From assembly GCF_005049105.1 (NCBI RefSeq), contig NZ_SUKA01000001.1:992001-1056000 (forward strand): 64,000 nucleotides of DNA. Direction: 5' to 3'. Positions 44,701 to 51,533 of the stretch are shown here, in pieces. The notes under the pieces are model-generated. The model was not told where the DNA came from and did not search any database. It saw nothing but the letters and a program-made list of their open reading frames with translations. The stretch is from Sphingobacterium alkalisoli. GTDB lineage: Bacteria; Bacteroidota; Bacteroidia; Sphingobacteriales; Sphingobacteriaceae. Positions within the stretch are counted from its first letter, which is position 1. Every line of letters starts with the position of its first letter. The position numbers were made by a program, and so were the translations under genes.

Positions 44701-45853
44701 CATAGAGTATATTTCAATAGAAGTGTTAAATAGCGGGGACGGATTTTCCGAACAGCAAATAGCAACACTTTTTACCTCCTTTAACCGACTGTCTCCACAT
44801 CGACCGACTTTTGAAGAAAGCTCGGGGCTTGGTCTGGCAATTGTAAAAGAACTTGTCAATGCGTTGGAAGGGAGGATCTGGATGGTCAATAAAACGGACA
44901 AGATTTCCTTTACGATCCTATTTGGCTTGAAAAAGGATACGGGCTCGGGCGATTTGCAAGGCAATGTGTACGATTATACGGTTTCGGAAATTGATGACAT
45001 CATGTTGGATACGGCGAGTCGAGAAGGGACCGTTAAGAATCCCCGAAAAGCAAATAGTCTGCTGCTCATAGAGGATGACCCGGCAATGCGTACCTATCTG
45101 GAAGAACGGCTTTCAGAAAAATACAATGTCTACACGGCCAGTGACGGTATGGAAGGGATCACTAAAGCCGAAAAAATCTATCCGCAATTAATCATCACGG
45201 ATTTGATAATGCCTCACTGTAATGGCTTCGAGGTCTGTCGCCGCTTGCGTCAAAATTTCAAAACCAGCCATATTCCTATTGTAATGATTTCGGGAATGGG
45301 TGATGATAATCAGAATAAGATTAAGGCGCTTGAATATGGAGCGAATGTATTTATCGATAAGCCTTTTGATGTCGAATATCTGCTGCAGCAGACTGGTACT
45401 ATTCTAAAGAACCAGCAGGAGTTAAAGGAGAAATATAGCAAACGTGTCACCGTAGATCCTTCGAAAGTCACGATTACGTCTATGGATGAAGAGCTATTAG
45501 TCAAGGCGATGAAGCTGATTGAACTGAATATTGCAAATCCAAACTACTCCGTAGATGATTTTGTATCTGACATGAATGTAGGAAGAACGGTCTTATATCA
45601 GAAAATAAATGATATCGTGGGCATGTCCATTAAAGAATTTATTTTAAATATCAGATTGAAACGAAGCGCTTATTTATTGGAACAATCGGATTTAACAGTG
45701 GCAGAGATAGCTTATCAGACAGGTTTTAATAATGCAAAATATTTTAGTGTATGTTTTAAGAAACAATTTGAGATGAGCCCTTCAGAATTTAAGAAAAAAT
45801 CTTCTGGCCTCACACCTAAACTCAACTCCGACGATCACGCTGAAATGGATTAA
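41762..45853 (+). CDS. Hybrid two-component system (HTCS) regulator of the PUL
   Basis: A 1363-residue one-protein signalling system. A signal/anchor segment at 1-20 is followed by a periplasmic two-propeller sensor (about 30-690) with repeated reg_prop motifs such as GLLAFD, IWIGTEGGGLNYWDR and DLWLGTLGRGVNVL. A Y_Y_Y beta domain (about 695-770) precedes TM helix 773-795. HisKA has NISHDLKTPLTL with His near 829, and the HATPase domain (about 930-1060) has SSGLGLAIVKELV. The receiver (about 1100-1215) has Asp near 1147 (IITDLIMP), and an AraC-type HTH is at about 1255-1350. It senses oligosaccharides released from the glycan and activates PUL transcription. It is the last gene of the PUL. 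Confidence 0.95.
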   Translation: MRKYSLLFYFFISIVQCVVAIDTSRYRFHVMPETSYYGGIQSITKDSLGRMWYTGPDALFMYDGNSFYQLNDMVSAIYPKVKWGYGTLITDKKGKLFLTTNHGLLAFDYEQFSFDLLVPGKMRSVSLHDDKLYMLSGDSILCYDQKSKKLDGFRLSTDKFISNVISLDGRLYVSQEGLLYQVDMAKRGLKLFADFGSAANTVNDAVEYQGRYYFLTQRGGIHVTDGAGAVQHHVSVASSGNLSALSKKLFIDQTGVIWVATQVGLFLYDPTTESRSFLRLNLNDDFSPPNNSIWTIHADPDQGAWIGTYGGKIAYCSLYDARVRYFNPSAGGLNHPVVSGFQEDHLRNIWIGTEGGGLNYWDRTNDSFRHFVVSKSNSPNSNMIKRLKFDADNKTLLISAFSGGMMSYNMDQNVFNDFRFFFPGSQVPLTIYDFVQDDQGSWWMSDPDKSFIYKRTNRHIEMVKVLGENNNKLDLEVEALYMDRYDNLRLVTHQGLYVVDRNTLNVLKHYVIQDAPYSANYLCSYHEASNGDLWLGTLGRGVNVLKKDGTYLNYNANNGFPAKMVFGILEDDVSKNIWLSTSEGLYYYDQELQVFEKARFYQENNCGSFYIRAAFKTQQGEMLFGGTNGFLLFDPAYLNKNPQKPRVFFTGFFVNNRRVTVNSSNSPLSKDISSLSNHKDEKIILSSKQSNIEIRFSTDSYLAADKNQFAYRMRGLGDKWLSINTNQKSVQFFNLPSGDYTFEIKASNNDGLWGDEISRLYLHVDPPFFLSWWAYCSYAIVAFALLFFIIRYYTNKKVYKERLALQVLKEKNMRELNQARTDFFTNISHDLKTPLTLVLQPLKQLKESLVTNDHAIGYMQHIEKNISRIQRMISQLLRFREIESQKITLNPQVGDFINFVRDVFGLFELYAYKKEIETSIATYKDHVYVAFDYDVVEKILTNLFSNALKYTPNKGYVGVRIYESTEEELTKLSRDPDERGIEYISIEVLNSGDGFSEQQIATLFTSFNRLSPHRPTFEESSGLGLAIVKELVNALEGRIWMVNKTDKISFTILFGLKKDTGSGDLQGNVYDYTVSEIDDIMLDTASREGTVKNPRKANSLLLIEDDPAMRTYLEERLSEKYNVYTASDGMEGITKAEKIYPQLIITDLIMPHCNGFEVCRRLRQNFKTSHIPIVMISGMGDDNQNKIKALEYGANVFIDKPFDVEYLLQQTGTILKNQQELKEKYSKRVTVDPSKVTITSMDEELLVKAMKLIELNIANPNYSVDDFVSDMNVGRTVLYQKINDIVGMSIKEFILNIRLKRSAYLLEQSDLTVAEIAYQTGFNNAKYFSVCFKKQFEMSPSEFKKKSSGLTPKLNSDDHAEMD

Positions 45854-46058
45854 GGTAATGTGGTATTCGCCCTCATCATGCTATGGAAAAATTTATAATT
45901 AATGGTATCTTAGGAAGGATAAATTAATTATAAACTTTACCGCATTGTGGTAGACTTGCTTTTCCTATCTGTGTCGGAAATGGTCGTGCTATCCGAATCA
46001 ATAACATCGAAAAGCATGTAGCTGTACTTGTACATGAAGTGGTCCAAACTACGGAACC

Positions 46059-46412
46059 ATGATTAAATTGATGATGGCAATCTTTAAGACACTTACCAAT
46101 TGCCTTAAAACATTAAATCTTATTTATAATCTATTAGAAAAGCAACTTTCAACAAACGAGGACGTACCTGTATCTGCATCTGTAGCCGTACCTGACGAAT
46201 GCAATGTGCGGGATGCGGCATCTTATGATGAGGAAGAACTCCTGACGATTAAAGAGGCCATGGGAATTCTCGGTGTAAGTCGCTGGAAAATTTTTGATAT
46301 GCGCAAAAAAGGTCAATTCACAAAGATTGAACGCGACGGACGTAAGCGTTTGATCAAGACCGAAGTGGATGCTGCGCGTGTTTGGTACAGTGCGCCGAAG
46401 GGAAAAGTGTAA
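46059..46412 (+). CDS. Excisionase/MerR-like helix-turn-helix protein
   Basis: A 117-residue protein. The C-terminal half is a helix-turn-helix of the HTH_17 type: ELLTIKEAMGILGVSRWKIFDMRKKGQFTKIERDGRKRLIKTEVDAARVW. The N-terminal half (1-60) is helical and lacks a recognised domain; ATGs at 46059, 46071 and 46074 are possible starts. Proteins of this type direct excision or bind DNA repeats in mobile elements. It lies 28 nt before an array of 21-bp repeats, which may be its binding site (inference). Confidence 0.75.
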   Translation: MIKLMMAIFKTLTNCLKTLNLIYNLLEKQLSTNEDVPVSASVAVPDECNVRDAASYDEEELLTIKEAMGILGVSRWKIFDMRKKGQFTKIERDGRKRLIKTEVDAARVWYSAPKGKV

Positions 46413-46440
46413 TTAGGGGTTAGTGACTAGGAGTTAGGGG

Positions 46441-47112
46441 ACGTACCCTTCGCAGATTTAGGCATACCCATCCTGTATTTAGACGTACCTCATTTCATTT
46501 ATGGGGTACGTCATTTCATTTAAGATATATGCTTTGTGGCATATGACGCACAGATCGGGGATTTAGGCATATGCTTCCTGCATTTAGATGGATGCCATTT
46601 CATTTAAGATGTGTGTCATTTTGATCGAAGTGTATACTCCGTGGCATATGACGCACAGATCGTGGATTTAGATATATGCTTCCTTCTTTTAGACGTACCT
46701 CATTTCGTTTAAGATGTACGTCATTTCGCTCGAAGTGTCTGCTTCGTGGCATATGAGATACACTTAGTGGATTTAGAAATACACTTCCTGCATTTAGATG
46801 GATGGCATTTCGTTTAAGATGTGTATCATCTCACGCAAAGTGTATGCTTCGTGACATATGAAGTGCACGCTGTGGATTTGGGCATACGCTTCCTGCTTTT
46901 AGACGTACCTCGTCTCGTCTGAAGCATATACCCCGTGGTCTATGCTATATGCTTTCCGGATTTAGACGCACGTCATTTCGTGTAAGGTATGCGTCATCTC
47001 GCACGGGACGTATGCTTCGTGGGATATGACGTACACTTCGTGGGATATGACGTACCTCATTTGGCGTAAGGCGTACTTCATTTCACGTGAGAGGTATCCT
47101 TCAAGCCATTTT
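46441..47112. repeat. Array of 32 degenerate 21-bp repeats with 105-bp super-period
   Basis: From 46441 to 47112 the sequence divides without any insertion or deletion into 32 units of 21 bp. Typical unit starts are ACGTACCTCATTTCGTTTAA, GCATATGCTTCCTGCATTTA and GTGTATGCTTCGTGGCATAT. Units of like type recur every fifth unit: GGATTTAG-containing boundaries fall at 46559, 46664, 46769 and 46874 (105 bp each) and then at 46958, 84 bp on, one unit short. Units diverge in sequence yet keep perfect register. No frame is open throughout on either strand, so it is non-coding. Confidence 0.9.
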
Positions 47113-47258
47113 TCCATGCATATCCGACCTGTTGCTTGTAAGGTGTTGTATGGCATTTCTACTAAAGTTGTTGTTTGTTGTACGGTGTTGTTTGAAAAAT
47201 CTTTTCTCCCTATGGTCTTCCACATTTTTGGATCATCATCAATAGGGAGGAAAGAAAA

Positions 47259-47393
47259 ATGGTTGAAACCAAAGCAAATCAAATTCGTGCGGAACCATCC
47301 GACGAAATAATCCAAACAGGAATGGATCCAGTAAGTCCACCCTCAAGTAAAAGAACACAATCAGTTAACATTAAACAATACAGTTATGCGTAA
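47259..47393 (+). CDS. 44-residue protein at the head of the FN3/DUF5675 cassette
   Basis: A short frame (MVETKANQIRAEPSDEIIQT...QYSYA) preceded by a strong Shine-Dalgarno-like AGGGAGGAAAG 5 nt before the ATG, which is unusual in Bacteroidota. Its stop overlaps the start of the next gene (TATGCGTAA), so the two are probably translationally coupled. The protein is hydrophilic with no recognised domain. Confidence 0.6.
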   Translation: MVETKANQIRAEPSDEIIQTGMDPVSPPSSKRTQSVNIKQYSYA

Positions 47394-48018
47394 AGCAACA
47401 ATATATCAAAGTTACGAGAAATGGGATGACTACTCCCTTTCTACACTGGCCGGGCGTACGCTCGCCTCTATGACCGATAATCTTAATTTTCCAGAACCTC
47501 GGCCTACAATGGACGACTATACCGTGATCGTCAACGATTACCGGGAGAAACACGAAGTCGCGAGTAAACGGGGCAGTCAGCTCGAGATTAAGGCTAAGGA
47601 TAATGCCCGCGCACTGGTGCTGCAGGCTATGAAGGAGCTGTCCTTCTATGTGAATACCGTGGCAAAAGGTGATGGACAGGTATTGGCCAGTTCGGGCTTT
47701 GAGCTGGTGCCACCCCCACAATCCACCGCTTATCCGGGCATTCCGAAAAACTTGCGGTTGTTGGATGGGCGTGTCAGCGGCGAGCTACGTTTCATGTTTG
47801 GATCGCTGCGGATTGCCTGGGAATACGAATATCAATATGCTATCTCTTTGGATGCGAATGGCGATCCGGAGTGGGGGGAGCTGCACCGTACCACCAATTC
47901 CCGTGCAAACTATATTTCGGGACTGGCACCAGGCGACCGCTGTTATGTGAGGGTGCGTGCGCGAAATGGCAAGGGAACCGGCGATTGGAGCGAAGCAGTG
48001 TCGATTATCGTACGCTAA
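47386..48018 (+). CDS. Fibronectin type III domain protein
   Basis: A 210-residue protein without a signal peptide. Residues 1-110 are helical (DNARALVLQAMKELSFYVNTVAKGD) and begin MRKATIYQSYEKWDDYSLSTLAGRT. Residues about 120-208 form a fibronectin type III fold ending in SGLAPGDRCYVRVRARNGKGTGDWSEAVSIIV. Proteins with this layout occur in compact Sphingobacteriia cassettes next to DUF5675 genes; their function is unknown. Its stop overlaps the next start (TAATG) and its start overlaps the preceding 44-residue gene by 8 nt. Confidence 0.75.
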   Translation: MRKATIYQSYEKWDDYSLSTLAGRTLASMTDNLNFPEPRPTMDDYTVIVNDYREKHEVASKRGSQLEIKAKDNARALVLQAMKELSFYVNTVAKGDGQVLASSGFELVPPPQSTAYPGIPKNLRLLDGRVSGELRFMFGSLRIAWEYEYQYAISLDANGDPEWGELHRTTNSRANYISGLAPGDRCYVRVRARNGKGTGDWSEAVSIIVR

Positions 48019-48485
48019 TGACAATCGTTGTAAAACGTATTCGGCAGGGGAAGGAGAGTACCCTGTCCGAATGCTATATCGACGGCAGATTCATCTGCTA
48101 TGGGCTAGAGGATTCGATCCGCGAAGTCAAGATCAAAGGCAGCACGGCCATACCGGCCGGTCGATATAGATTGAAGCTAAATACCTATGGTGGTATGAAT
48201 GCCCGTTATAAGAAGCGGTATCCGACTCTGCACCGTGGCATGATCGAGATAAGCGACATCCCTAACTTTTCGTATGTGTATATACATATTGGCAACAATA
48301 TTGGCGATACCTCAGGATGTCTGTTGGTCGGTGACCACTACAAAAAGGATGAGGACGGCGATTATGTGCTGGAGAAATCGGCCAAAGCCTATAAGCGGGT
48401 GTACGGTTTACTGCTGGATGCGGTAGCAAAAGGTGAAGCGTGGATAGTGATTGGTGATCAGGAGTTCGTGACTAGAAACTACTGA
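48018..48485 (+). CDS. DUF5675 family protein
   Basis: A 155-residue protein starting MTIVVKRIRQGKE at the TAATG overlap with the FN3 gene; a longer frame from 47871 lies inside that gene and is rejected. Family landmarks are GLEDSIREVKIKGSTAIPAGRYRLKLN, then FSYVYIHIGNNIGDTSGCLLVG. The last motif (H-x-G-N, then S-G-C) recalls the His/Cys active-site arrangement of L,D-transpeptidase-like folds, but catalysis by DUF5675 is not established to my knowledge. There is no signal peptide. It could modify peptidoglycan if released into the periplasm. Confidence 0.8.
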   Translation: MTIVVKRIRQGKESTLSECYIDGRFICYGLEDSIREVKIKGSTAIPAGRYRLKLNTYGGMNARYKKRYPTLHRGMIEISDIPNFSYVYIHIGNNIGDTSGCLLVGDHYKKDEDGDYVLEKSAKAYKRVYGLLLDAVAKGEAWIVIGDQEFVTRNY

Positions 48486-48660
48486 CTAGGGGGTAGAACT
48501 GTTATTCTCGTCTTCGCGAGGAGCATAGCGACGCGGCGATCTTCGAGGGGTTGGTGACTAGTGACTAGGGGTTAGGAGTAAGGGGGATCAGGAATCGGGT
48601 AGCCGGAATCGGATCTCTGATTCCAGTTTCCGGTTCTCAAATCTCACATCTCAAATCCAA
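48486..48660. repeat. Short direct repeats and dispersed-repeat-like sequence
   Basis: Contains several copies of a GTGACTAGGGGTTAGGAG-type word (48484-48588), also present before the 21-bp array at 46415-46440, so the two copies flank the array and first three genes. It also contains GCGAGGAGCATAGCGACG with GCGATCTTCGAGGGG (48521-48555), which resembles the dispersed GCGAGGAGCGnAGCGACGnnGCAATCT element of many Bacteroidota genomes, and a tandem AATCGG/CTCAAATC stretch to 48660. Confidence 0.5.
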
Positions 48661-48697
48661 GGTCTTAATACTAAATACTATTGAAATACTTAATACT

Positions 48698-48961
48698 ATG
48701 AAAGATATTATAAACAAAATAAGTCGTGCGGTACAGGTGATACTGCTGGCGCCAATTAAATTGCCGGGAAAGGCATTGAATATTATTAAATATGTCGCGG
48801 TGGGCTTGGGGATAATCGAGGCCGTACTGGATGAGGACAAACCGGAAGCGGAAAACCGGGAGCAGAAGGGTAAGGAAAGAGTTAATGCGGACATCGATGT
48901 CAGTGAAGATACCGAAGAGAAGCCAGAGCCGGACAGGAAGGAGGAGACTGATGAAACTTAA
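48698..48961 (+). CDS. Small membrane-associated protein of the cassette
   Basis: An 87-residue protein with one hydrophobic or amphipathic stretch (VQVILLAPIKLPGKALNIIKYVAVGLGIIEAVL, about 12-45) followed by a highly charged tail rich in Glu, Lys and Asp. No family was recognised. Its end overlaps the next gene by 11 nt. Its size, single membrane segment and charged tail would fit a holin-like protein, but that is only analogy. Confidence 0.55.
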   Translation: MKDIINKISRAVQVILLAPIKLPGKALNIIKYVAVGLGIIEAVLDEDKPEAENREQKGKERVNADIDVSEDTEEKPEPDRKEETDET

Positions 48962-49118
48962 CGAAGTGCGCATCAGTACGCTGGGTGGTGCCTTCTGCTC
49001 GGTATGGGCCTCTATTACATGGGGAGGTGTCTTAGAAACAATTGTGTTATCTGCGGTAGGTGCATTAGTCAGCTACGGTGTAAGCGGATGGCTCGGAAAG
49101 CTAAGGAAAAAGCAGTAA
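48951..49118 (+). CDS. 55-residue small membrane protein
   Basis: Starts at ATG 48951 inside the end of the preceding gene (11-nt overlap) after GGAAGGAGGAG, a good ribosome binding site. The sequence MKLNEVRISTLGGAF... contains one or two membrane segments (SVWASITWGGVLETIVLSAVGALVSYGVSGWL, split by a Gly turn) and a basic tail (GKLRKKQ). No family was recognised. The terminator begins 2 nt after its stop, closing the cassette. Confidence 0.6.
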   Translation: MKLNEVRISTLGGAFCSVWASITWGGVLETIVLSAVGALVSYGVSGWLGKLRKKQ

Positions 49119-49120
49119 AT

Positions 49121-49154
49121 AAAAGCGCGATCTTGTAAGATGGATCGCGCTTTT
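49121..49154 (+). terminator. Strong intrinsic terminator of the FN3/DUF5675 cassette
   Basis: A perfect 12-bp stem, AAAAGCGCGATC with GATCGCGCTTTT and a 10-nt loop, followed by TTTATTT. Confidence 0.9.
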
Positions 49155-49317
49155 TTATTTGGCTTTACTAAGTCGCATACAGTGAAAAGAATATGCAATT
49201 TGTACATTGCGACATTAGTTAAACGTCTACTCATCTAATAGTTTGATAATAATATTTTTATCTTTGTTTTTTTATGGTTTAAAAAGGATTAGATCCGATA
49301 AGACATTCGATTCGTCA

Positions 49318-49347
49318 TTGTACAATATTATAATCTCGTTACCTTTG
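49318..49347 (+). promoter_or_regulatory. Consensus promoter of the ECF sigma/FecR operon
   Basis: TTG (49318-49320), 19 nt, then TACCTTTG (49340-49347) is an exact match to the Bacteroidota housekeeping promoter. The start near 49354 leaves about 80 nt of leader to the sigma gene. A second TATCTTTG at 49259-49266 lacks a correctly spaced TTG. Confidence 0.7.
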
Positions 49348-49433
49348 CGTTTTGATCTCGGCACTCAATTAATAAAGTTTATAATCTACTTATTAATATA
49401 TTTGTACGGATCCGGTGACCTAAAAGATTTAAA

Positions 49434-50030
49434 ATGGCCAAACTTGATTTACAGTCGACCATACGCGGGGTGATAGCGGGAAGCGATAGTGCTTTTAGGG
49501 AATTGTTCGATGCATATCGCCCAAATATCTATACGACTGCTCTGCGTATTACCAACAACGAATGGATGGCTGAGGATATTGTACAAGACACCTTTGTCAA
49601 GGTATGGATGAGTCGCGAAGAACTGACTAATGTAACGAACTTTGAAGGTTGGCTCTATGTAATTGCTAAGAATATAACATTTAATATCTTAAAGAAGCAG
49701 AAAAATTACAAGGCCTACTTTTTAGCAGAATCAAAAGAGGCCCTTCTTAGGGTTTATCCAGAGGCTGACTACATGGTTCAGGATAAGGAATTCCAACTTA
49801 TTTTACAGCAAGCAATTGACCGTCTTCCTCCAAAACAGCAGCAGACGTATAAGTTAATCAAGGAATTACAATTGAAACGGGATGAGGCAGCAACAGAATT
49901 AAACGTTTCTCCGGAAACTGTCAAATGGAACTTGGAACAGGCTATGAAAAGTATCCGCGCGTACTGCATGGTTCACCTTAAAGACTTACCCATTGTTGTT
50001 GTTTTGCATCTATTCTCAAAATATTTTTAA
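49434..50030 (+). CDS. ECF sigma factor of a FecI-like signalling locus
   Basis: A 198-residue protein with sigma region 2 (about 20-90: AFRELFDAYRPNIYTTALRITNNEWMAEDIVQDTFVKVW) and region 4 (about 125-175: IDRLPPKQQQTYKLIKELQLKRDEAATELNVSPETVKWNLEQA). It ends in a hydrophobic tail (DLPIVVVLHLFSKYF). In this layout it is held by the FecR anti-sigma encoded 147 nt downstream. It is released when the STN-containing SusC protein signals ligand binding, then transcribes the SusC operon. Confidence 0.93.
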   Translation: MAKLDLQSTIRGVIAGSDSAFRELFDAYRPNIYTTALRITNNEWMAEDIVQDTFVKVWMSREELTNVTNFEGWLYVIAKNITFNILKKQKNYKAYFLAESKEALLRVYPEADYMVQDKEFQLILQQAIDRLPPKQQQTYKLIKELQLKRDEAATELNVSPETVKWNLEQAMKSIRAYCMVHLKDLPIVVVLHLFSKYF

Positions 50031-50176
50031 ATCATACCCCCCAAAGACATTCTCCCGTTGTCTTATCTATTAATCGGCTTAAAAGACGAATCGAATCGTT
50101 GCCTAACTAATTTCGTGTTTCCTAAATAATAAATGTGATAATGGAAGTGATGGCAGTTGGTCGGAAATTTTAAATT

Positions 50177-51421
50177 ATGCAGAATAATTCCAAAAAAGAA
50201 AGGATAAATCATCTTTTAGATAAGTGTATCTCGCAAAGGATTACGGCAAGTGAGCGTGAAGAACTGAATAGATACATCCAAGATGCTGATCAAAATGAGA
50301 TTATCCAACATTCTCTACTACAATCTTTTTATAAAGAGAAAGAGTTAGTAGATATGCCTTTAGATCAGCAAAATATGATATGGAATTCACTTCGGGGCCT
50401 GGGACGACCGGCTACGTCTCCAAAAATCATACGCGCTTCTTTCTTAAAATGGATCGCTGTAGCTGCTGTTGCATTACTAATACTCGCTCCGCTCACTTTT
50501 CATATCAATACCAAACAAATTGATCAAGTATTTAGTCGGGGCCCTCGTGTAAAAAAACAAGTCGAACACGACAATAATACACAGCAGCCCGTCAATGATC
50601 GGTTTCCGGCAAAAGACCAAGCTGTTTTAACGATGTTTGATGGAACCGTACTACAGTTGGATGAACTGGAAATTGGCAAAGAAATACATATAGAAGGACT
50701 GCGTGTTGAGAAGCAAGGAAAAGGGGATCTTGTCTTCCAATTTAAAGAAACGGATAACCAAAAGGTATTTGCAAATAATAGCATGAATACATTGGTTACA
50801 CCGCGCGGTGGCACGTATCATATCAAGTTAGCCGACGGTACTCAGGTACAACTTAATTCTTCCTCCCGATTAACATTCCCAAGTATGTTCGCAGATAATG
50901 CTCGAAAGGTTGAATTCGAAGGAGAGGGGTATTTTGAGGTTGCTAAAGATCCAGACAAGAAGTTTATAGTCGAAACCGTGAAGAACGGTAATCGCCAACA
51001 GGTTGTCGTGTACGGTACCCAATTTAACATATGTGCTTATCCAGAAGATGAGGGGATTACGACCACACTGATAGAGGGTAGTGTAAAGATTAGCAGTCAT
51101 AAAAATGAACTATTTCTTAAACCGATGGAGCAAGCCATCGTGAAAGGTGAAGAAATAGCAATTTTGCCTGCCAATCTTGATGTCAATCTTGCGTGGAAAA
51201 ATGATATGTTCTATTTCATAAATGAACCGCTCGCGGATGTAATGGCACAGGTTAGTCGTTGGTATGATATAGATATCGAGTATGTAGGTGAGGTACCGAC
51301 ATTTCGTTTATGGGCGCAAATATCAAGAACAAAAAAACTATCTGAATTATTGGAAGTGTTGCAACAAACCAATGACATACATTTTGAAATTGACGGAAAG
51401 GAGGTCCGCGTTATGAAATAA
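50177..51421 (+). CDS. FecR-family anti-sigma factor
   Basis: A 414-residue single-pass inner membrane protein. The cytoplasmic N-terminus (1-90) binds sigma, the TM helix is about 92-112 (WIAVAAVALLILAPLTF), and the periplasmic FecR domain (about 200-300) has the typical VTPRGGTYHIKLADGTQVQLNSSSRLTFP and VEFEGEGYFEVAKDPDKKFIVET. A C-terminal DUF4974-like domain (about 340-412) ends in TKKLSELLEVLQQTNDIHFEIDGKEVRV. It links the outer membrane receptor to the ECF sigma factor. Confidence 0.95.
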   Translation: MQNNSKKERINHLLDKCISQRITASEREELNRYIQDADQNEIIQHSLLQSFYKEKELVDMPLDQQNMIWNSLRGLGRPATSPKIIRASFLKWIAVAAVALLILAPLTFHINTKQIDQVFSRGPRVKKQVEHDNNTQQPVNDRFPAKDQAVLTMFDGTVLQLDELEIGKEIHIEGLRVEKQGKGDLVFQFKETDNQKVFANNSMNTLVTPRGGTYHIKLADGTQVQLNSSSRLTFPSMFADNARKVEFEGEGYFEVAKDPDKKFIVETVKNGNRQQVVVYGTQFNICAYPEDEGITTTLIEGSVKISSHKNELFLKPMEQAIVKGEEIAILPANLDVNLAWKNDMFYFINEPLADVMAQVSRWYDIDIEYVGEVPTFRLWAQISRTKKLSELLEVLQQTNDIHFEIDGKEVRVMK

Positions 51422-51533
51422 TACTATTACCCTATTTTTACAACTAACAGAATAATTACAGTACTAACTAAACATTTACAGTTAACCTAAACAGCTTTCA
51501 ATAGTTTAGTCAAGCTATTGGAAGGATAAATAC

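Noticed and set aside
46441..47112. CRISPR array
   Set aside because: Units abut without spacers, are only 21 bp and are degenerate; no cas genes are present.
46962..47315. Minus-strand frame through the right part of the 21-bp array, giving heptad-like peptides
   Set aside because: It follows automatically from a 21-bp period. The frame is closed in the rest of the array and has no start or family resemblance.
47871..48017. 49-codon upstream extension of the DUF5675 gene
   Set aside because: It lies inside the FN3 gene, adds unrelated residues, and the TAATG overlap gives the family-typical start.
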